DNA of 64,000 nucleotides, taken from assembly GCA_028283765.1 (NCBI GenBank), contig JAPWJY010000008.1, forward strand, positions 310,001-374,000, in the 5' to 3' direction. Positions 57,750-64,000 of the stretch are shown here, one piece after another; the first letter of the stretch is position 1; each line of letters begins with the position of its first letter. The notes beneath the pieces were generated by a model. It was not told the DNA's origin, made no database searches, and saw only the letters and a program-made list of their open reading frames with translations. The DNA is from Parvibaculaceae bacterium (lineage in GTDB: Bacteria > Pseudomonadota > Alphaproteobacteria > Parvibaculales > Parvibaculaceae). A program made the translations under genes and the position numbers.

Positions 57750-59789
57750 GTGCGTAGAATTGGCGTAGACACCGGCGGCACCTTCACCGATTGCGTGCTG
57801 GTGGACGACGAGACCGGCAGGGTCGTGGTCGAAAAAGTACCCTCCCAGCCGGCCACTCCGGAAAAGGCCATTCTCAACGGCTTGCTGCGGCTGGTGGCGC
57901 AGGCCGGTCTCCAGCCCGGCGACATCGACGCCGTGATCCATGGCACCACCATCGCGACCAATATCGTGATCGAGGGCACCTATGCCCGCGCCGGGGTCAT
58001 CGCCACGTCCGGTTGCCGCGATGTGCTGGAAATCGGCACCCAGCAGCGCTATCAGCCCTATGATCTTCTCCATGCGCCGAAGGTGCCGCTGGTGCCGCGC
58101 GATCTGCGCATCGAGGTGGCCGGGCGCATCGCCGCCGATGGCACGGAGGTGACGCCGCTCGATGAAGAAGCGGTTGTGGCCGCCGTCCGCAAGCTGGAGG
58201 CGGCGGGGGTGCGCTCCATTGCCGTCACCGGCCTCTTTTCCTACGAAAATCCCGCCCATGAGCGGCGCATCGCGGAACTGGTGCGCGAGACGGCCCCCGG
58301 CATCTATGTCGTCGCCTCGTCGGACGTTTCGCGCGAGGTGCGCGAATATCCCCGCTTCGCGACCACGGCGGTCAACGCCACGCTGGCCCCCCTGCTTGAT
58401 CCCTATATCCGCCAGCTTCAGGCCGGGCTTGAGGCCGAGGGTTTCAGGGGTGCGCTTTACGTGATGCAGAGCAGCGGCGGCATCGCCACCGCCGCGCGCT
58501 CCATGGGCGAAAAGGCCCATCATCTGGTGCTGTCGGGCCCGGCGGCGGGCATCATCGGCGGCATCTACGCCAGCGAACTTTCAGGGCTCGGCAATCTCGT
58601 CACCCTCGATATTGGCGGCACCAGCGCCGATATCGGCATTGTCGCCAATGGCATTCCGCGCATCCGCTTCGACATGCAGTTGCCGAACGGGGTGCCGGTG
58701 CAGGTGCCCAATCTGGAAATCGAGACCATCGGCGCGGGCGGCGGCAGCATCGCCTGGATCGACGGCGGCGGGGCCTTGCAGGTGGGGCCGCAGAGCGCGG
58801 GGGCCCGGCCCGGCCCGGTCGCCTTCCGTCTCGGCGGCGACAAGCCCACGGTGACGGACGCGCAGGTGGTGTTGCGCCGCCTCAATCCCGGCGGTCTGCT
58901 CGGCGGCAATCTGAAGCTCGATCGCGACGCGGCCTATGTGGCGATTGCGGCGCTGGCGAAGGAACTGGGGCTGACGCCGGAAAAAATGGCGCTCGGCATC
59001 GTTGCTGTGATGGAAGCCAACATGGCAGGGGCGATCATGCGCTCCGCCGCGCGTCATGGCGACGATCTGCGCGATTTCACGCTGGTCGCCGCAGGCGGCG
59101 CGGGCGGGCTCAGCGTGGTGCCGCTGGCAAAGGCGCTCGACATTCCCCGGGTGCTGATCCCGCCGCATCCGGGCCTGCTCAGCGCCGCGGGCCTGCTCAC
59201 CTCGGATCTGCGCCACGATCTTTCCGCGCCGGTGATGATCGATACGGCCAATCCCGATCTCGCCCTGATCGAACGGGTGCAGGGGGAGCTTGAAGCGCGC
59301 GTGCTCGACGACCTTGAGGTCGATGGTGTGCCGGTGGTGCTGCGCAGCGCCGAGCATTCCGTCGAAATCCGCTATGTCGGGCAGGAATATTCCGTGAATG
59401 TGGCGACGGCGCGCGGCGAGGGGCTTTCCGCCATCACCGCCCGCTTCCATGAAACCCATGAGCGGGTCTATGGCCACAGCGCGCCCGATGCGCCCTCCGA
59501 GATCGTCGCCATCCGGGTTTCGGGCCGGGGCGCCGCCGCCGCATCGGACCTGCCCACGGGCGCGCCCCTGCTGGCGGCCCGCGTGGGGGAAACCCGCGAG
59601 GTCTGGTTCGACGAGGCGGGGGGCTATGTCACGACGCCCATCGTCGAGCGCTTCAGCCTGCGCCCGGGCGATGTGGTGACGGGCCCCGCCATCATCGAGC
59701 AGCTCGACACCACGGTGGTTCTGCTGCCGGGCTGGCGGGCCTTCTCCAACGAGCAAAGCTGCCTGATCATCGAAGAGGTGAAGCCATGA
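57750..59789 (+). CDS. hyuA: Hydantoinase/oxoprolinase subunit A family protein
   Basis: 679 residues. N-terminal RIGVDTGGTFTDCVLVDD is the ATP-binding loop of HyuA/oxoprolinase/acetone-carboxylase-beta proteins; HGTTIATN and SGPAAGIIGG with LDIGGTSADIG are further actin-fold elements. The GTG start at 57750 follows GAGGAGAG. HyuA and HyuB act together in ATP-dependent opening of hydantoins or 5-oxoproline, or in related amide-ring hydrolyses. The stop overlaps hyuB (ATGA). Precise substrate unknown. Confidence 0.88.
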   Translation: MRRIGVDTGGTFTDCVLVDDETGRVVVEKVPSQPATPEKAILNGLLRLVAQAGLQPGDIDAVIHGTTIATNIVIEGTYARAGVIATSGCRDVLEIGTQQRYQPYDLLHAPKVPLVPRDLRIEVAGRIAADGTEVTPLDEEAVVAAVRKLEAAGVRSIAVTGLFSYENPAHERRIAELVRETAPGIYVVASSDVSREVREYPRFATTAVNATLAPLLDPYIRQLQAGLEAEGFRGALYVMQSSGGIATAARSMGEKAHHLVLSGPAAGIIGGIYASELSGLGNLVTLDIGGTSADIGIVANGIPRIRFDMQLPNGVPVQVPNLEIETIGAGGGSIAWIDGGGALQVGPQSAGARPGPVAFRLGGDKPTVTDAQVVLRRLNPGGLLGGNLKLDRDAAYVAIAALAKELGLTPEKMALGIVAVMEANMAGAIMRSAARHGDDLRDFTLVAAGGAGGLSVVPLAKALDIPRVLIPPHPGLLSAAGLLTSDLRHDLSAPVMIDTANPDLALIERVQGELEARVLDDLEVDGVPVVLRSAEHSVEIRYVGQEYSVNVATARGEGLSAITARFHETHERVYGHSAPDAPSEIVAIRVSGRGAAAASDLPTGAPLLAARVGETREVWFDEAGGYVTTPIVERFSLRPGDVVTGPAIIEQLDTTVVLLPGWRAFSNEQSCLIIEEVKP

Positions 59790-61447
59790 TCGACGCCATT
59801 TCCGTTGCCGTGATCGGCAGTTCGCTCAAGGCGCTGATCGGGGAGACCGGCGACGCGCTGCGCCGCAGCTCTCATTCCCCCATCATCCGCGAAATGCTCG
59901 ACTATTCCTGCGCGCTCTTCAATGCGGCGGGCGAGCCGGTGGCGGAGGACGCGAATATCCCCGCGCTGCTTGGTTCCATGACCTATTCGATGCCGCATCT
60001 GCTGGCGGAGAACCCCGAGGGCACGGTTTTTCCAGGCGACATCTTCATCGGCAACGATCCCTACCGGGGCTGCACTCACACGCTCGATATTCACATTTTC
60101 GCGCCTGTGTTCGCGGAGGGGAAGATCATCGCCTGGATCGGCAATCTCGCCCACCACACCGACATCGGTGGAACGAATCCGGGAACCGAAGGATTCGCCA
60201 ATCGCTCGATCTTCGAGGAGGGATTACGCTTCCCCTGGGTCAAGCTGGTCGAGGAGGGGCGCGAGAACAGGTCGATCATGCGCTATTTCGAGAACAACAC
60301 CCGCGATCCCGCTTCCAGCATGGGCGATCTGCGCGCGCAGGTGGCGTCCGCCCGGCTCGGCCTGCGCCGGATGGCGGATCTGATCGCACGGTTCGGCGCG
60401 GAACGGGTGTGCGAGGCGATGGAGGAGCGGCTGGCCCAGAGCGAGCGGCGCATCCGCAGCGTCTTCGCCAGTCTGCCCGACGGCGGGGGCTCTGCTGTCG
60501 GCTTTCTCGACAATGACGGCGTCGGCACCGAGCCTGTCCGCATCGAGGTTTCGGTCGAGCTTGCGGGCGATGAACTCACCATCGATTTCACCGGCACCGC
60601 CCCGCAGATGGCGGGCGGCCTCAACTGCTCGCGCACCGCGACGCTTGCGGCGGTCGTTTTCGCGGTCAAGGCCGTGTTCGATCCCGATGCCGACCAGACG
60701 GCGGGGAGCCTGCGCCCGCTCAAGATGAAGCTGCCGGAATCGAGCGCGGTCAATCCCGCCTTTCCCGCCGCCGTCAGCCTGCGCCACCTCGCGGCCCAGC
60801 GGGTGACGGACACCATCATCCGGGCCATCGCCCGGTTCGCGCCGCAACTGAAGGTGGCGGGCTCCTTCGTCGGCTTCTCCAGCCTCGCGGCCGAGTGCCG
60901 CCATCCGCGCACGGGCCTGCCCGTGGTCATGGCGGACGATCTGGGCGGCGGCGCGGGCGGCAATGTGCGCCATGACGGCCTGAGCGCGGTCGATCCCTAT
61001 CTCGGCAATGTCGGGCTGCTGCCGATGGAGATCTGCGAGCGGCAATATCCGATCCGCATCGCCACCACCGAGCTTGCGCCTGACACGGCCGGCGCGGGTG
61101 AACATCGCGGCGGGCTTGGCATCCGCCGGATCTATGAGTTCCTCGACCGCTGCGACGTGGTTTTCTATACCGAGCAGACCAGGCAGGACTTTGCCCCATG
61201 GGGCAGTGGCGGGGGCAGAGATGGCCGGGCCGCGCATCTGGTGTTGCAGCGGCGCGACGGCAGCGAGGAGATCATCCTGAAAAACCGCCTGATCGTGGAG
61301 GCCGGGGACCGGCTCGTCACGACGACGGCGGGCGGCGGCGGCTGGGGCGTTCCCGCGAAACGGGCGCCCGGCGCCATCGTCCAGGATATTCGCGAGGGCA
61401 AACTGAGTGAAGCGAATGCCCTCGCGCTTTACGGATATGCGGGTTAG
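59786..61447 (+). CDS. hyuB: Hydantoinase/oxoprolinase subunit B family protein
   Basis: 553 residues: SSHSPIIREMLDYSCALFNAAGEPVAED, GDIFIGNDPYRGCTHTLDIHIFAPVF and GNLAHHTDIGG are the metal-binding blocks of HyuB, and TTAGGGGWG ends the catalytic domain. Coupled to hyuA by a four-base overlap. Together they form the ATP-dependent hydrolase. No hydantoin racemase or carbamoylase gene lies alongside, so hydantoin itself is not assured as substrate. Confidence 0.88.
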   Translation: MIDAISVAVIGSSLKALIGETGDALRRSSHSPIIREMLDYSCALFNAAGEPVAEDANIPALLGSMTYSMPHLLAENPEGTVFPGDIFIGNDPYRGCTHTLDIHIFAPVFAEGKIIAWIGNLAHHTDIGGTNPGTEGFANRSIFEEGLRFPWVKLVEEGRENRSIMRYFENNTRDPASSMGDLRAQVASARLGLRRMADLIARFGAERVCEAMEERLAQSERRIRSVFASLPDGGGSAVGFLDNDGVGTEPVRIEVSVELAGDELTIDFTGTAPQMAGGLNCSRTATLAAVVFAVKAVFDPDADQTAGSLRPLKMKLPESSAVNPAFPAAVSLRHLAAQRVTDTIIRAIARFAPQLKVAGSFVGFSSLAAECRHPRTGLPVVMADDLGGGAGGNVRHDGLSAVDPYLGNVGLLPMEICERQYPIRIATTELAPDTAGAGEHRGGLGIRRIYEFLDRCDVVFYTEQTRQDFAPWGSGGGRDGRAAHLVLQRRDGSEEIILKNRLIVEAGDRLVTTTAGGGGWGVPAKRAPGAIVQDIREGKLSEANALALYGYAG

Positions 61448-61450
61448 CCA

Positions 61451-62350
61451 TCAACCGGCGGCCCTGACCGACAGCAGGTCTTCAAGGCCGATGCGGCGGA
61501 ACATTTCGGCTCGCACCCGGTCGGCGACGCCATTGACGATCTCGCAGCCGTCCTGGGAAGGATCGATGTGGCGGCGGAACGGCCGTTTGCCGTATGGCAG
61601 GTTCACGATCTCGACGATGGCGTCGGCCACGGTGGCGGGATCGGCGTCTTCAGGTTCCAGCGAGGCAAGGCCCTTCAGGCTCTGCTCGGGAAGCCCGGCA
61701 TAGGGACCTTCGTTATATTCCGCCGCCCGGGCCTCGTCGGCCGGTTTGCCGGAATGGGCGAAATGGTTGGTCCCCTTGGTGAAGGCCCCGGGCACGACGA
61801 TCGAGGTTTCAATGCCCCAGCGGGTCAGTTCGCTGGCATAGGAAACGGCGAGCGAATCCATGGCTGCCTTGGCCGCGAAGTAGGGCGAGAGATAGGGTGG
61901 CGTACCGCCCCGGGCGCTGCTGGAGGAGACCCAGACCACCAGCCCCTTGCCCTGCTTGCGCATGTGGGGAAGAGCGGCGCGGTTGAGGCGCTGGGTCGAG
62001 AGCACGTTGATGTCGTAGAGCTGGGCGAATTGTTCCGGCGTGAACGCCTCGGCGGGGCCGAACGACATGTGCCCGGCATTGTGGATGATCACATCGACGC
62101 GGCCGCATTCGGCGATCACCTTGGCAATCCCCGCCTCGACCGAAGCGTCGTTCGCGACATCGAGTTCGACGGTGCGCAGGTCGACCTTGTTCCCGGCGGC
62201 GTAGCGCGCGGCCTCGGCCACCTGCGGGGCGTTGCGCCCCGCCGTCTCGCGCATCGAGGCGTAGACCGTGTGTCCGGCGTGGGCCAATGCCCGGGCGGTC
62301 AGCGCGCCGAAGCCGCTGGACGCGCCGGAAATAACGATGATCTGTTTCAT
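61451..62350 (-). CDS. Short-chain dehydrogenase/reductase
   Basis: 299 residues from the ATG at 62350 (AAGGAAC upstream). Classical SDR: ISGASSGFGALTARALA, HNAG, WVSSSSARGG with catalytic Ser, and YFAAKAAMD with Tyr and Lys. A longer C-terminal segment, including FTKGTNHFAHSGKP, resembles oxidoreductases of the retinol/17-beta-hydroxysteroid dehydrogenase type. It lies 25 nt after another SDR on the same strand; both are divergent from a LysR gene. Confidence 0.86.
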   Translation of the reverse strand: MKQIIVISGASSGFGALTARALAHAGHTVYASMRETAGRNAPQVAEAARYAAGNKVDLRTVELDVANDASVEAGIAKVIAECGRVDVIIHNAGHMSFGPAEAFTPEQFAQLYDINVLSTQRLNRAALPHMRKQGKGLVVWVSSSSARGGTPPYLSPYFAAKAAMDSLAVSYASELTRWGIETSIVVPGAFTKGTNHFAHSGKPADEARAAEYNEGPYAGLPEQSLKGLASLEPEDADPATVADAIVEIVNLPYGKRPFRRHIDPSQDGCEIVNGVADRVRAEMFRRIGLEDLLSVRAAG

Positions 62351-62375
62351 GATCTTGTTCCTTTCAAATCGGCGA

Positions 62376-63116
62376 TCAGATGATTCCGCCGTTGGCGCGC
62401 AGCGTCTGGCCGTTGATCCAGGCGCCGTCGGGACCGGCAAGGAAGGAAACGCTGGCGGCAATATCCTCGGGCTGGCCCAGCCGTTCCAGCGGGGCGAGCT
62501 TGGCCAGACGCTCGATCAGTTCCGGCGACTTGCCGTCGAGGAAGAGGCCGGTCGCGGTTGGCCCGGGGGCAACGGCATTGACGGTGATGTTGCGGCCGCG
62601 CAGCTCCTTGGCGAGAACGCTGGTCATGGCTTCCACGCCCGCCTTGGTCGCGGCATAGACGCCATAGCCCGGCTGGAGCAGGCCGACCACGCTCGACGAG
62701 AAATTGATGATCCGGCCGCCTTCGCGCAGGCGGTGGGCGGCCTCGCGCAGCGTGTTGAACGTGCCCTTGAGGTTGATCGCGATCTGCCGGTCGAAGATGG
62801 CGTCATCGCTGTCGGCGAGGGGCGCAAGAGTCATGATGCCCGCATTGTTGACCAGCACGTCGACGCCGCCGAAAGCCGCCTCGGCGGATTCGAACATGCG
62901 CTTCACGGCGGCCGCGTCGCTGACGTCGGCCTGAGCGGTGATGGCCTTGCCGCCGGCGGCCTCGATCTTGCGGGCAAGTTCCGCGGCCGGGGCCGCGCTG
63001 CCGGCATAGTTGATGACGACCATGAAGCCGTCCCGGGCAAGCCGTTCGGCGACGCTGGCGCCAATGCCGCGCGATGCGCCGGTGATGATCGCGACCTTGT
63101 CTTTTACAGTGCTCAT
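62376..63116 (-). CDS. Short-chain dehydrogenase/reductase (FabG-like)
   Basis: 246 residues. The ATG at 63116 has GGAGG five bases before it, better than upstream ATGs. ITGASRGIGASVAERLA, NNAGIM, INFSSSVVGL and YAATKAG form the full NAD(P)/Ser-Tyr-Lys set, with DGAWINGQTLRANGGI at the end, typical of FabG-like enzymes. First gene of a two-SDR unit opposite a LysR regulator. Confidence 0.87.
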   Translation of the reverse strand: MSTVKDKVAIITGASRGIGASVAERLARDGFMVVINYAGSAAPAAELARKIEAAGGKAITAQADVSDAAAVKRMFESAEAAFGGVDVLVNNAGIMTLAPLADSDDAIFDRQIAINLKGTFNTLREAAHRLREGGRIINFSSSVVGLLQPGYGVYAATKAGVEAMTSVLAKELRGRNITVNAVAPGPTATGLFLDGKSPELIERLAKLAPLERLGQPEDIAASVSFLAGPDGAWINGQTLRANGGII

Positions 63117-63168
63117 TTTGTCCTCCATGTCCGGCATCAGTGCCGTGGGAGGAATATGTGACCAATTT

Positions 63169-63190
63169 TTATCTGGATAATCATGGATAA
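63169..63190. promoter_or_regulatory. Candidate LysR binding dyad
   Basis: TTATC and GATAA arms spaced by 12 bases in the AT-rich gap between the SDR pair and the divergent LysR gene. Position fits; match is short. Confidence 0.3.
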
Positions 63191-63230
63191 TACGGTAACA
63201 CTATTCCATATTAACGAATAATGAGGGGCC

Positions 63231-64000
63231 ATGGACCGGCTCGACGCCATGCGTCTGTTTGTCAGGATCGTGGAGCGGCGAAGCTTCACGCTCGCCGCCC
63301 AGGACATCGGCATTCCGCGATCAACCGTAACCCAGGCGATCCAGCAGATGGAGACGCGGCTCGGCGTCCGCCTGCTTCAGCGGACCACCCGCACGGTCAG
63401 CCCGACCCTTGACGGCGAAGCCTATTACCGCCGCTGCCGGACCATTCTGGACGATGTGGAGGATGCCGAAGGAGCCTTCAGCGGTGCGAAACCGCAGGGC
63501 CTGCTCCGGATCGAGGTGCAGGGCACCGTCGCCCGGCATTATCTGCTGCCGGGTCTGCCGGATTTCTTCGCGGCCTATCCCGGCATCGAGATCAGCATGA
63601 GCGAGAGCGAGCGCTGGGTGGATATCATCCGGGAGGGGGTGGACTGCGTGCTGCGTTTCGGCAACCTGCCGGACAGCGACATGATCGCCCGCCGGGTCAT
63701 CATGCTGGAGCGGCTGACCTGCGCCGCCCCCGCCTATCTGGCGCGCTTCGGGACGCCGGAAAATCTCGATGCGCTTGCGGACCATCGCATGGTCGGCCTG
63801 CGTTCGCTGACCACGGGCATCCTGCGTCCGATGGATTTCATGGTGGACGGGGAGGAGCGCATGATCACGCCGCCCGCCTTCTTTTCCGTCACCGGGACGG
63901 AGAGCTATCTTGCCGCCGCCCGGCTTGGCCTCGGCCTCGCGCAGGTGCCGCGTTTCCATGCCGTGGAGGATCTGGCCCGGGGCGATCTCGTATCCGTGCT
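63231..64000 (+). CDS. LysR family transcriptional regulator (cut by window end)
   Basis: 256 codons visible with no stop before the window ends. The N-terminus MDRLDAMRLFVRIVERRSF, then IPRSTVTQAIQQMETRLGVRLLQRTTR, is a LysR winged helix of the CrgA/DmlR subgroup. The effector domain follows (GLLRIEVQGTVARHYLLPGLPDF, DCVLRFG). GAGGGG precedes the ATG at 63231. Divergent from two SDR genes, its probable targets; expected full length is about 300 residues. Confidence 0.92.
   Translation, partial: MDRLDAMRLFVRIVERRSFTLAAQDIGIPRSTVTQAIQQMETRLGVRLLQRTTRTVSPTLDGEAYYRRCRTILDDVEDAEGAFSGAKPQGLLRIEVQGTVARHYLLPGLPDFFAAYPGIEISMSESERWVDIIREGVDCVLRFGNLPDSDMIARRVIMLERLTCAAPAYLARFGTPENLDALADHRMVGLRSLTTGILRPMDFMVDGEERMITPPAFFSVTGTESYLAAARLGLGLAQVPRFHAVEDLARGDLVSV

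Overview
The window is GC-rich, densely packed chromosomal DNA, very probably from a free-living, heterotrophic, aerobic alphaproteobacterium. Pointers are the ethylmalonyl-CoA pathway genes (ccr, ecm, mcd), the grouping of a HIG1-type twin-membrane protein, a PduO-type cobalamin adenosyltransferase, etfBA and a 3-hydroxybutyryl-CoA dehydrogenase, an alphaproteobacterial-type L32, and many SDR, TetR and LysR genes. The genus cannot be fixed from the sequence. No phage, insertion sequence or CRISPR array was seen.

Region by region. 1-8.7 kb: a TMEM165/GDT1 cation exporter behind a yybP-ykoY manganese riboswitch, a TetR regulator, two coupled PaaI-type thioesterases, a MATE exporter, an alpha/beta hydrolase, a DsbA-like isomerase, glpD and a lipid kinase. 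8.8-14.6 kb: rpmF, a frameshifted DUF2817 peptidase-like gene, the pabB-pabA-pabC operon and a PQQ-type sugar dehydrogenase fused to cytochrome c. 14.8-23.7 kb: a 2,4-dienoyl-CoA-reductase-like SDR, a sphingosine-phosphate-lyase-like PLP enzyme, hbd, etfA-etfB, a secreted LprI/DUF3298-type protein, the cobalamin adenosyltransferase, a TetR regulator, a HIG1-like protein and a YceI lipoprotein. 23.7-29.4 kb: mcd and ccr divergent from ecm, the distinctive core of the ethylmalonyl-CoA pathway for growth on C2 units or acetyl-CoA. The nearby adenosyltransferase can supply AdoCbl to Ecm, and EtfAB can accept Mcd electrons. 29.4-32.7 kb: an unknown gene, gluQ, a carboxylesterase, tRNA-Arg(CCG) and a DUF6790-type membrane protein.

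32.7-41.2 kb looks like accessory DNA: an AT-rich stretch with a perfect 18-bp inverted repeat, a 1.5-kaa glycine-rich autotransporter, then a Fur-box-controlled catecholate-type TonB receptor with its PiuC/YbiX dioxygenase. 41.2-49.7 kb is an uncharacterised catabolic-looking cluster. On one strand lie a Tat-exported polyamine/opine-type binding protein, two permeases, two SDRs and a CE4 deacetylase; divergent from them lie a LysR regulator, a fatty acid desaturase and a TIM-barrel isomerase. 49.7-51.6 kb: gmd-rmd for GDP-D-rhamnose. 51.9-56.8 kb: a paralogous transporter operon ending in an LLM-class flavin monooxygenase, with a divergent Lrp regulator. Neither transporter has an ATPase gene in the window. 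56.8-64 kb: a TetR regulator with a clear operator, hyuA-hyuB type genes, two SDRs and a LysR gene cut by the window end.

The best candidates for something undescribed are the 41.2-49.7 kb and 51.9-56.8 kb transporter/oxidoreductase clusters. Start sites were moved from the longest frame to the ATG or GTG with the best ribosome-binding site or overlap. All family assignments come from reading motifs, not from database searches.
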